Shown here piece by piece: positions 21,686-32,252 of a stretch of 64,000 bases of DNA (positions are counted from its first letter, which is position 1; every line of letters begins with the position of its first letter). Location: contig CM043699.1 of NCBI GenBank assembly GCA_023935145.1, forward strand, positions 142,916,036-142,980,035. The letters are read 5' to 3'. A program made the position numbers and the translations under genes. The stretch is from Bretschneidera sinensis. Lineage: Eukaryota; Streptophyta; Magnoliopsida; Brassicales; Akaniaceae. The notes beneath the pieces were generated by a model, which saw only the letters and a list, made by a program, of their open reading frames with translations, ran no database searches and was not told where the DNA came from.

Positions 21686-21899
21686 TGTAATACTAGTATT
21701 TGTAAAGTAAGGGTAAAGAAGTACTTTAATAAATATGATAAAGAGTTAAAATAATATAGATATTTTGACATGCAAAAAAGTCAAATTTTTATAAAAATAA
21801 AAAAAATCTGCGACGTGGACATCTAGAAAAGAAATGAAAAAAAAAATTGGATGTGAAACGTCCAGAGCCTAGAAGAAAGAAGAAGGAAGAAATTTTTTT

Positions 21900-21954
<55 letters not shown>

Positions 21955-22085
21955 GGACACATGGCAGCAGGTGGCAGCACCTGCTGCCAAGTGTAACAAA
22001 TGAGCCTGCATGCCCTCCAACAAAGAGAATTCGTGGAAGACTTTTGGGGGAGGTTTCAAACATATTTTTTTTTTTAACTTGTGTG

Positions 22086-22169
<84 letters not shown>

Positions 22170-24935
22170 TTTATTTATATTAAGTAACCATAATTTTCAA
22201 TTAAAAATTTCATTTAGTTTTCTACAAATCACTCTATTTCTTTAAATACTTGGGGATCCAAAGAAAAGTTGAAAGAGTAAAATTTTGAATGGGTTTACTG
22301 CGAAATTTCATTGAGAGTCACGAATAGCTATCAGAAAAGCATAAGGTAATAATAGTGTATATTTTTGAATTTTTAGCATTCATGAAATTTCCCTGAATTC
22401 AAAGTAGGAATTTTCAAAGGGTGTGATTCATGAAGATATGAAGAAATCATTAGAAATTGAATACAAATATTATGTCAGGTGTTGGCGGTCAACAACAGGG
22501 GAAAATTTCGGAGAAGAACGGGAAAGGCAAGAAGGTGATCCACGGGTAGCTTTAAGGGCTACGTGGTGAGTTTGATTTACTTTAAGTAATCTAAATAAAA
22601 ATGAAAAAAAAAATCTAGTGATAATATTAAAATAAATTATTAGTTTATGTTTTGGTGATAGATAAAGATTTGGTTGATAGATATAATATGAATTTTGGAC
22701 ATGTAGAGAAATTATTAGGGGATAAATAATATTTTTGGAATAATAAGTTGATTTAATAATAAAAGCGATAAGTGGAATTCTTGATGAGCTATGGTTGATG
22801 TTTTGATATGAATTATGAGAAGATAAAATTTAGTGGATCTTGACAAGCTTTGATGGACGATTTGATGTAATTTGGGATGAAATTTAGTGGATCTTGACAA
22901 GCTTTAATGGATGATTTGATGTGATTTGGGATGAGAGGAATTTAGTGGATTTTTTTTATAATTTGAGAAAAATCATGATAGTCAATTTAAATATTTTGAA
23001 TTCATGTGGTTTTTATATTATTGTTCAGATGCATATTTCATAGTTCATATGCATATGCATTAAATAAGAGAATCGAAAGAACTAGGAAGGGGCCGGTCTA
23101 ATTGAAAAACCATGACAACCAATATATCCTGATGAGGACACGACTAACAAATGGGAGACGGATCCTATTCAAGTTCCAATTGATCCAGTTACAAGGGCTC
23201 GAGCTAAACGGTTCAAGAAAACTTTTAATGGGCTTATTAAACACATTTGGGCTAAGAACCATCTTTGGGGGCCCAAAGATGATGCTATATGTGATCCACA
23301 AGGATGGGTTTCCATGATCCAAGGGAACTTCCACCTTGGAATTTTGGGAGGTTCCAAAGACCAGATTTAAAATGGTCATATCTTCTTGCACGCATCTCCA
23401 AATGGGTTGAAACTTGTTGGGGTGGAAAGATGACGTTTTGAACTTCAATTTAGACCTAAGAAAGTTTCAACAAGATATCGTTTGGGCCTGTTATGATGGG
23501 CCTAAATCCATTAGGTTGTTGCATCCGAATCTTCTTCCACGTTGGGCTTGCACCTTGGGCTTGTAGCTTGCACCTTTTCTTAATTGTTTCCTTCTGAATT
23601 TAATTGTTGCATTATAAGGCTTGCATGCCAAGTTAGATACTTTCCTTATTTGGATTTTAGGTTACCAGAATTCTATTTAAGTTTATTTCCTATTTCTTAG
23701 TTTCCTATTCCTACCAGAATTCTGTTTAGGTTTGTTTCCTATTTCTTAGTTTTCCTTTTTCTAATTTGTTACGAATTCTCATGTATTTAAATAGCCATTG
23801 GCTTTTGGAATAAGACAATCCACATTTGATTAATATTTTTGGAGAGAAATTTCTTTGTGGTTCTTTTAGAACTTCTAAACTTATCGGAGTTTCCGTGACG
23901 TTCATCTTCGACTTATCAATCAATCCTTTCATAATTGATTGTGGTGTCTTCATTATACCAAGGTTCTTGCTTCAATATAAGCAATGGGTCGCGGTCTCAC
24001 ATAAATCTGCTTCTAGATGATCTTGGAAGTCTTCTTGATCCATCAATTTCTTAGTTCTTGGTGTGGATCATATCATATGTTGGAAATAAAAGAGACATTG
24101 TGGCAGCCGGTATATGTTGGAAATGAATCCGTGACAGCCGGGATAAGCTGTAAAGAAAAGAACCGAGAGAGGTTCGGTCTAAGATAATAAAAACATGTTG
24201 ACATGTGGGACGACATTCCCATAATAATAATTCATGCATTGCATCTATTTTAATTATTTTTGGCATTATTGAAATACGGATGTGTGGTGTGTCATTGTGA
24301 ATTTTATTTATAGATGGATAAGTCTCACAGAAGACAGTTATGGTGATAAGAACCATCTAAATAGTATATTTTACGATGTGAACCTCATTACGAGGAAATT
24401 TTGAGATAATTGATGGGCTTAAGGTGAACCAATTAATAAGAAGAAGAGATTGATAGAGAATGAGACTTATGATTTTGTAGTGATAGTGGAATGCTAGTAT
24501 CGAGTTGTATGAAATATAAATGATAAAAATATTGAAAGACTATTTATACAGATTGAGTACTTCTAGTAAATTTAATTCATTGAGTTTGTGAAGCTCATCC
24601 CTCATTGTACAATGATTTCAGGTAGCAGACAAGACAAATAGTCTGGTGAGTTGAGATTCAGACTAAATCATTTTCTGTAAGTCATGTACGTGTCAACATC
24701 CTCAGACTAATGAGAAAATGAAATAAAAATTTATTTCTAAATATTCGTGCATTTTACATTGTATCTAATGTTTAAAGATAAGATTGATGTAAGTCCCATG
24801 TTGAGGGTTGATGATTGATGTAAAATTTTCTATTGGTGTTATTTATTTTTATTGTTGCATATATGTGTCGTGTTGGGATTTTCAAAATGTGGTGACACCG
24901 TGTCGGGGGTGGCCAACCCGGGATGGATCATTACA
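21686..24935 (+). repeat. Ty3 element 3' LTR (unit 1), with nested insertion
   Basis: Starts TGTAATACTAG and ends GGATCATTACA, followed by the target duplication GGAAA. It is about 1 kb longer than the 5' LTR because of the insertion at about 23131-24110. An (AT)n tract (21903-21952) and a perfect 11-bp-arm hairpin (21963-21988) lie near its start. Confidence 0.85.
23131..24110 (+). mobile_element. Nested ~1-kb Ty3-derived fragment: polyprotein tail plus LTR-like DNA
   Basis: Absent from the 5' LTR at the matching point. It opens with an 80-codon frame (23131-23370, including stop) reading DEDTTNKWETDPIQVPIDPV then TRARAKRFKKTFNGLIKHI. The P-I-x-x-x-x-P-x-T-R-A-R-A-K motif is found at the extreme C-terminus of some plant Ty3 polyproteins. 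The following ~700 bp has an LTR-like leader (ATTTAAATAGCCATTGGCTT near 23787, then GTGGTTCTTTTAGAACTTCT). Both edges sit beside ATATGCTG-like sequence, which may be a short target duplication, but they cannot be fixed exactly. The frame is open here and has stops in units 2-4. Confidence 0.6.
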
Positions 24936-27280
24936 GGAAAGTTGGTATATATGTGGTTGATGATGGGAGTTTAAGAGTTTTGGTTAAATTCTAAGCTTTG
25001 GAATGAAATAATGAGAATTTTATGGTGGGCATTATTAAAACTTATAAGTTAAATTGTATCTAAGTTTTAAGGTTTATGAGTTATTAAAGCTAGAAGGTGA
25101 ATTTTGGAGAAATTTTAAATGAAATAGCTTAATCTTGTAGAATTTAATTTTTATTAAATATGTAAAGTTTAGGTTGAAGTATGATTGCTTTTTAGAATTG
25201 AAGGAAATCTTTGAGTTAGAAGATTTTTCATGAAAAAGTCTCATGTTTAGGAAGAATACTTTTACAAAGTTGGGATTTTTGAATGATTACTCTAAATTAG
25301 AGTTTGGGAAATGATGAGTATGTGAATTTGGGAGTTTGATAATATAAAGATTTGTGGTCTTATGGACTTATGTAACTTGAAGCTTAATTCTTGCTAGAGC
25401 TAAAGAGAAAGTTTTTAATTTGGGGTATTTTAGTGATGAAAGAAGTTTGGAAAGAATTATATAGATGGATAATTGTAACATTGTGAATTTAATTAAGTTG
25501 GTGTTTGGGAAATGTTCATCTTACGAGTTTAAAATCTTCAGTGTAAAGATGGTTAGAATTGTATGGTTTCTTTGAGTTGGAAGAAGTTTTAAGTGGTTAA
25601 TAGGAGCTTTGTAAATAATAAGCTTAGAAAAGAAGGATTATTAGAAGGAAAGGAAACAAGTCATTTTAAACTAGTCTTGTTACTTAAGAAGTATAATTTT
25701 ATTGTCTTTTAACTTGAAATTGGATTAAGTAAATGAAAAGTATCATGACCATAGGTATGAAACTCAAAATTGATAGGAAAAAGAAAGAGGAATAACGAAA
25801 AGGAAACTAGTAGTATTATATTCTTTTGATTTTGCTTGTTGTACTTGATAAAAAATAAATACTAATTATACATATATACTTCTTGGATAGTTATACTAAG
25901 TGTTATATGCTTTAGGTGTGGTAGAAGAACGTAAGAAAGGCAAGGAAAAAGCCCAAGAATAGCACTTGGTTCTATAAGGGTAAGTTTCATCTTACTCTTA
26001 GTAAGCATAGTGAATTAAATGGTTATGGAAATGAAATGATAATAGTATAAGAATTTTATATTGATATATGAATGTATAAGGAAACAATGATATAAATGTC
26101 TTATTGTATATTTAATTTTTATGGATAGAATTATTGTGATGTTTATGTTTGAAAGCTGTGGTATTGTGAATGCATTGCATTGAGATAAATTATAAAGACA
26201 CTATGGAAATGGTAGGACCCCATGTACGATAGGTTGATACTTAGGTGAAGGGCATCCAAAGATGATATTGGAAACGGTATAACTCCTCCTAGGATAGGTT
26301 GATACCTAAGTGAAGAGGATTCAAGGATATAAGATGAGAAATGTATGGGGAGATGTCCCCGTTATTATATGATGAGCTCAATAAGGGGTAGTGAAATGAA
26401 ATGAGTAAAGAAATATTAAATGAAATAAGTATAGAAATGATTATTCATTGCATTGCATCTCATTACATACATTTATTTCATACATACTGTACATCTATTG
26501 AGATTGACCCATGAAGGGCATGAGTTGTAATTGGCCCATGAGGGGCATGTGATGAGAATAACCCGGTGAAGAGTATTGAGATATCAATTGTTGTGGGTTG
26601 AAAATTATCAGAATGAATGTGGATCATAAATGTTTGATTTTATGTTGTATGTGTGAATTAAGATTTGGATTATGAGTTATGTAAGTTTAAAATACTAGTA
26701 TCGTTTGAAATGATGATTATTTCTTTTTGGTGATAAGAATCAAGAAAATTACACCAAAAGTTTTTATATAAAAGTCGTATTATAATTATGATTACAATAA
26801 GGACGGACATTATAAGATCCATAATTAATGAATTATTTTTCAAAACGATTACTCTTAGTAATGTGTTTCTCACTAAGTTTTTTAGCTCAACCATTTATTT
26901 TTACTAACATTTTCAGGAATGCATCAAAAATTTTCTAGTTAAAATCAGTAGGAGTCCTCATCCAAGGCATCCTCATCTATTGATCCTTTTTGAAAGTTCA
27001 AGTTTTTGTAATAGCCTAAAATTTGTAAAAATATTCAATTTAGATGTATTTGAGAAAAACTTTTCTTTATATCGATGCTCTTTGTAAAACTTCAAGAGTC
27101 GGTTTGTAATAGTGAAAAGTTTCATATATGTAAAGATGTGTATTTTTTCAGTTTTGCAATGATTAAAAGATTGTTGTTTGATTTGTAAATTTTTTATGGT
27201 TGCATTTTGAGTCAAGGTACTCAATGCTGAAAGGTAATGAAACTGTTCAGAGTAGGATCCACTTGGGATGGATTGTTACA
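24936..27280 (+). mobile_element. LTR B, right part (unit 1)
   Basis: Begins with the second GGAAA and ends GGATTGTTACA, followed by ATATC (27281-27285). The same ATATC precedes LTR B on its left in units 2-5 (for example 37872-37876 in unit 3), so LTR B is a solo LTR of about 3 kb. A TGTA...TTACA termini pair supports this. No coding was found in its 2.3 kb. Confidence 0.75.
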
Positions 27281-27628
27281 ATATCATAAAGCCAATTATT
27301 CTCATTCACTTAATAATTAACTCGTCTAATTTGGACAAAAAAGATATTCTAATTAATATTGTTTGGAAAAATTACATAGTCATCAATATTTTATCATTGG
27401 TTTCCTTATTTAAATTTTTATATCAATGCTAAGAAAATAATTCGAGATTCTCATGTAGGTTCTACAATGCCTCAATACCATATTTTCAGGTAAACCAATA
27501 CATTCAATGATAAAAAAATATTAATATTTGGTGGTAAAAAAAAAACACAATTGAGTGTATGAGTTTTATCATTAAATGTATTATTTTATCGGAAAATGTA
27601 ACAGTGAAGCAGTGTCATAGTAGTATGC

Positions 27629-27828
27629 GAGAAATTCTTACTTATAGTCGGAACAAAACGCCATTTTACATTGTGAGAAAACTTCACTAGTAATTGTTAG
27701 GTAACTTCACTGGTAACATAAATAGTGATTGTACAAACCTCACTAGTGAAGTTACCTAACAATTACTAGTGAAATTTTCATCCGATGCAAAAATAGTGTT
27801 TTGCATCGAGTATAGGTAAAAATTTCCC
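27629..27828. mobile_element. 200-bp Mutator-type MITE, unit 2 copy
   Basis: Flanked by the 9-bp direct repeat GTAGTATGC (27620-27628 and 27829-27837). The whole element is one long imperfect inverted repeat starting GAGAAATT and ending AATTTCCC. A 9-bp target duplication and long terminal inverted repeats are hallmarks of Mutator-like elements. Confidence 0.8.
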
Positions 27829-27921
27829 GTAGTATGCACTTAGTAATCAATACTAATTAAATCATGAGGATCTAGACATAAATACCATTATTTATTCCTT
27901 TTTTTGTTGGCTTATTTTTCA

Positions 27922-27928
27922 TATAAAT
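27922..27928 (+). promoter_or_regulatory. TATA box of SPH copy 2
   Basis: TATAAAT, 53 bp before the ATG. In the intact copies the distance is 73 bp; a 20-bp pyrimidine-rich segment (TCTCATTTTTCTGTCTCCTC) is deleted here between TATA and ATG. Confidence 0.5.
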
Positions 27929-27974
27929 TCCAGGAGGAAAGTAAAGTACTATAGTCCAACTATTTCTTGCAAAA

Positions 27975-28427
27975 ATGTCTTACTCTAACATTTAGGCATG
28001 CTTCATTTTCTTTCTTGTCCTATCGGATTTAGCACTAGCAGCTACAACAATACTGCCAGGAGATGATGAGTTTCATTCTTATTACAGGACATTTCAAAAG
28101 TTCTATGTTCACATTGTTAATGGCATGAAAATTAATTGGAATCCAGTAGTGGTTCGTTGCAAATCGGGAAATGACGATCTTGGTGATCATACATTAATGC
28201 CAGGTGATGACTTTCATTTTCATTTTGTAGTCGATTTCTTTGGAAGGACTCTTTTCTATTGCTACTGGTTATGGGGGCCATTAAAGGCGAGCTTTGACGT
28301 TTTCAATCCGAAGTACGAGGGAAATTATTGTGAAGACACATTGGAATGCTTCTGGCAAGCGAGAGAAGATGGCTTTTACTTCAGCGTTGATAATAATACG
28401 TATACTAAAAGGCATGATTGGGCGTAG
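27975..28427 (+). pseudogene. S-protein homolog copy 2, nonsense at codon 7
   Basis: Same 453-bp length and frame as the intact copies, but codon 7 (27993-27995) is TAG where the others have TGG (Trp). No other stop interrupts the frame. All four mature-domain cysteines remain. Other differences include Q55W (KINWNP), F99L (CYWLWG) and S123L (DTLECFW). The next Met, at 28125, would start inside the mature domain without a signal peptide. The combination of stop and 20-bp leader deletion suggests loss of function. Confidence 0.85.
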
Positions 28428-29267
28428 CAATAATAGTGCATTAATGCTAATAAGAGTCAATTTCTCATTCCAATGAAACTGTTTTTTAAGAGGATGAAAT
28501 AGTTATTTTTAATTTATCATGGAGTATTGTTATTGTCGTTTTTATTGCTACAAAACTAGAATATTAAGACTAGATGAAATAATAATTTTTTAAGGGAAAA
28601 GGAGCAAATTTATTAAATATCAATACATCAATAACTTCATATATAATGCATGTGAACATAGTACTTTGTAGAACAGTTGTGAAAGGTTTTTTTTATATAT
28701 ATATATATTATTGTTTTCATCTTTTTCCAACTCTAAAGTCAAAAGACCCCTTACCAAAAAGATATCAATGACATAGTTTAAGGTGGCAAAATTTGACTCA
28801 ACTCGAAAACGTGACTTGAGTAGATCAGGTTCAAACTCGTCTCAACCCAGAAATGTATCAAAATAATATGACCTGATCCTGACTCAATCTTAACCCGAGT
28901 GATCTGAAACTCAAATTCAAAATAACCCAAACCCAACCCGACTTGAACCCGAACGAGCCAAAACTCGAAACGACCCAACCTGAAATTATAATTTATTTTT
29001 ATAAAAAATTTAAGGAATAATTTGATTTTTTAAAATGGGACTAATTTTGAAATAAAATAAATTATATCATAATTAATTAATTATGATTTATATGTCAACA
29101 CGTGCATGATTCCACATTATATTAATATGAATAATCTCATAAGCTTCAAATCAAAATTTGAGGAGACTAGTAAATTTTAAATTGTTTTTCCATTACAATA
29201 AAATTTTATCTTTAACTGTCCTGAAAAAATAGAATAGGCAATGAAAGACAAAATTCGGAAATATTTT
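28428..29267. other. SPH copy 2 3' flank
   Basis: Homologous to the unit 1 flank. The TA tract has shrunk to 28695-28709 behind a T-run. The CCCGAA-rich stretch lies at about 28795-28985. Nothing coding was found. Confidence 0.55.
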
Positions 29268-29335
29268 GGCCATGCTTGGGTTTCAATTTAAGCCAACTTG
29301 CTTTAAGTTGGCTTAAATTGAAACCAAACATGGCC
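29268..29335. repeat. Foldback hairpin, unit 2
   Basis: 68 bp with 31-32-bp arms and a 5-base loop. This copy has one mismatch (CATGCTTGGG in the left arm). Confidence 0.85.
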
Positions 29336-29780
29336 TATATTGCATTGTTACAGTTGATGCTCTTTGGTCAAGATTGGCATTGAAGCGTGCAGAATCCATG
29401 AATTTTCAGTTTGTTGTTGACAATGTTGGAGGGAGATGCTTCTGAAGTTATAAATCCCCTCCAAGACTTGTGTTTGACCCTGATTGGAATATTATTTTGG
29501 ACCTTAGATATATTTCTTTTGCTGTAAGCCTCACTAGACTATCAAGTCGGCTCCTAGGTGTACCAATTGATTTTGCAATGTGAATTCAGATTAAATAGAT
29601 TGATTTATTCTATATCTGGTTTTATGTTTGGATATCTCATGCACCAACTCTGCTTTTGCCCTCTATGGTGAAAAATAATTAGTTATATGGGCAATAATGT
29701 CAAACTTATTTTCTTTTTCATCAGTGATTGTCATGAAATATAGATTTATTGTAGGTATATAATATTTTTGTACAATGTAG

Positions 29781-29997
29781 GGCACTTAAGGAAGAGAAGT
29801 ATGCTGCTCGTAGAGCAATACTGCCTGTGCTTCAAACTGAAGAAGATGAAAGGTAGATGATAGCTCTCTCCCTCCACACATGCTGATGCATTTTCCTTCT
29901 TAACTGATTTTTCTTTAGATTCGTTGATGAAAGGGTCTACAATTCTGGGAGATGGATGCCTCCAGCAACTGGCGAGCTCCGTCCAGATGTCTGGTGA
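29781..29997 (+). pseudogene. GRIM-19/NDUFA13 3' exons, unit 2
   Basis: Exon blocks 29781-29852 and 29919-29997 with the same splice sites and the same internal loss as unit 1. The second block reads FVDERVYNSGRW instead of FVGEKVYNSGRW; otherwise it is identical at the protein level down to RPDVW. Confidence 0.75.
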
Positions 29998-30704
29998 AAT
30001 TGTTTTGATTAGTGTTTCTTTGTGGTGAATATTTAATTGTCAGGAGCTGGTCTGGCTTCTCTTCATGCAAGTTTCGTGTGTTACTTGATCTTGTTCTCTT
30101 GCTAGTGAAATAAAAATGTTGTAGCTAGAAACCTTCTTACGTACTTTAAGAATGCTGCCAGAACTTCTCAGTCAGCATCTTTCACTTGCGACTGAATGCT
30201 TGATTCAAAGGATCAAGATTGTATAAGCTGTGAAACACACATGTGGACTGTCAAATCTAAGAAGGGAATTAGAGATGAATCCAAGTCTTTATAGTTGTTG
30301 AGATCTTTAGCTCTGGGGATGGGAAAACACGAGATGGAGAGAGAATGAATCTGCCTCTTCTCTGTCCAAACAGAAATTGCAAACCCAAAATAATGAAAGC
30401 AAAAACAAAATCCATGGAAGGCTGATTAGCTAACTACTACTACATAATGGAAATACTAATTGCATATAAAATGAATACAAACACTCTGAAGTTCCTCTTG
30501 CAAGAGGATTTATAGATTTTCTCCATAAGTTTCTCCGATTTTTTCTTTGAAATCTCTCCTCCAATTTGATGTCTCTGATTCGTACAGCCTGAGAGAGAGG
30601 GAAGGAGAGGGTTGTGGATTTGATTGTAATCAATCATTTTTCTCTTACCAGCATTATCAATTTAAATTCCAAAAAAGTTCACTTCATGTAGCATATACTA
30701 TATC
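29998..30704. other. GRIM-19 3' flank and LTR B target site, unit 2
   Basis: Conserved non-coding DNA ending in ATATC at 30700-30704, the left target duplication of LTR B. Confidence 0.6.
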
Positions 30705-31034
30705 TGTAAAGTCAGGTTTTATTTTGTTTTAATATGATACATGTATGTGTCAGTATTGGAATTTAACTTTTGTATTATAGTATATTGGATCTATTATCGG
30801 AAGAAATAACTTTAAAAATTAAAATAAAGGAGTGTAATTGTATGAAGTTAAGTTTGAATTATGGAGTTTTGGTTAGAAATAAAACTCTTGGGCCTTAGTA
30901 GTATTAGCTAGGAAAAGAGAGGAAAGTACTTGTAAATGATTAAAAGAAAAAGATGAGGGGTAAAAGGGTAAAGGCACAAGAGTTGTGGGGAGTATATAAG
31001 GGTTAAAGACTTAAAAATCTTTCATTTCGGGCAG
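30705..31034 (+). mobile_element. LTR B 5' part, truncated by deletion (unit 2)
   Basis: Starts TGTAAAGTCAGG and runs to TTTCGGGCAGA, where it joins Ty3 integrase sequence at 31033-31035 with AGA shared by both sides. Compared with the fuller layout of unit 1, the rest of the left part of LTR B, the Ty3 5' LTR, gag, protease and reverse transcriptase are lost. Confidence 0.8.
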
Positions 31035-32252
31035 ATCATGATTAACGAATATGGTTGTACAATCATCCATAGTAAATGTTTCAAAGATACAATGTAGAGA
31101 TGATGAGATAGAAAAGATTAAGCATTGAGTGCTTACTAGAAAGCAATATGAGTTCAAAAATTTGAAATGAGGGTATTCTGGTTACTGGAATATGGATTTG
31201 TGTTCCCAATAATGCGAAGTTGAGAAAGGAGACAATGAGAGAGGCACATGATGATATAGATTCGATGCAACCAAGTAATAATAAGATATATAGAGGATTA
31301 AAACAGAAATTCTGATAGTCAGGATTGAAGTAGGTTGTAGCTGAAATTGTGAGGTGGTATGGAGCACCATTAAGCATATTGTCAAATAAAGATGTTAGAT
31401 TTACATCTTGATTTTGGAGAGGTTTTCAGAAAGCGACGGGTACACAGTTACAATTTAATATAATTTTTTTATGCTCAGATGGAAAGGATTATTAGAGTAC
31501 TAAAAGATATGTTAAGGGCAAGGTGATGAGTTTCTCAGTAAGTCAGGATGCTTACATGCCATCGATTGAAATTGCTTATAATAATCAGTATCAAACTAGT
31601 ATTGTGATGGCACCGATTGAGACGGTGTATGGAAAGAGGTGTAGTACTCTAGTATATTGGGAAGAAATGGGAAAAAGAAATATATCTGGTCCATCAATCA
31701 TTGAGTTAATAGCTGAGAGGATCAAATTAGTTAGAGAGAACCGTAAAGCAGTACAGAGTAGACCAAATAACTGTTAATAATAAAAGAATATCTCTTGAAT
31801 TTCAAATAGGTGATTGGGTGTAATTAAAAATATCTCCATGAAAAAGTGTGTTGAGGATCAAAAAGAAAGAAAAGTTGAGTATGGGGTAAGTGGGACCCTA
31901 TGAGGTTGTGAATAGCCTGGATTTGTCTCCAGAGATAAAGCAGTGACATTACTTGTTCCACGTTTCGCGTTTGCGGAAGCAATTACTTGATAAATCTCAT
32001 AATATTTCTAACTAAGTTATAGCAATGCAGATAGATTGGACTTATGTACAAGTACTAGAGAGAATTTTAGATAGAAAGAACAAGTCTTGTATAATAAAAT
32101 AAAATTCATTAGTTTAAGTTCTGTGGCGAAATAAGGATGTTAAAGAGATTACGTGAAAGTGTGAAACAATTATGAAGAAATATTATCCACATTTGTTTTT
32201 GGAGTAAAGTAAGCAAATTTCGGGGACAAAATTTTCATAAGGTGGGTAGAAT
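31035..32252 (+). pseudogene. Ty3 integrase and tail remnants, unit 2
   Basis: Matches 20452-21685 of unit 1, including the same VAEIVRWYGAPL junction that removes the catalytic centre. The open block 31523-31777 (PSIEIAYNNQYQTSIVMA, RNISGPSIIELIAERIK) is the integrase C-terminal part. Confidence 0.8.

Larger units (their letters stand above)
15449..24935 (+). mobile_element. Complete-length Ty3/gypsy element, Tekay/Del-like chromovirus (defective)
   Basis: Two LTRs (15449-17620, 21686-24935) in direct orientation flank a 4.07-kb internal region. Both LTRs start TGTAATAC. The element is bracketed by the 5-bp target duplication GGAAA (15444-15448 and 24936-24940). The internal order is gag, protease, reverse transcriptase, RNase H, integrase and a chromodomain-like tail, typical of chromoviruses. 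LTRs over 2 kb, the TGTAATACCCG start and the tRNA-Met primer site fit the Tekay/Del clade. All coding parts carry stops. It is inserted in LTR B. Confidence 0.9.

Noticed and set aside
21900..22166. Frames made of repeated Tyr-Ile or Cys-Val (also at 15694, 40915, 52210)
   Set aside because: Translations of (TA)n and (GT)n microsatellites inside LTRs, not proteins.
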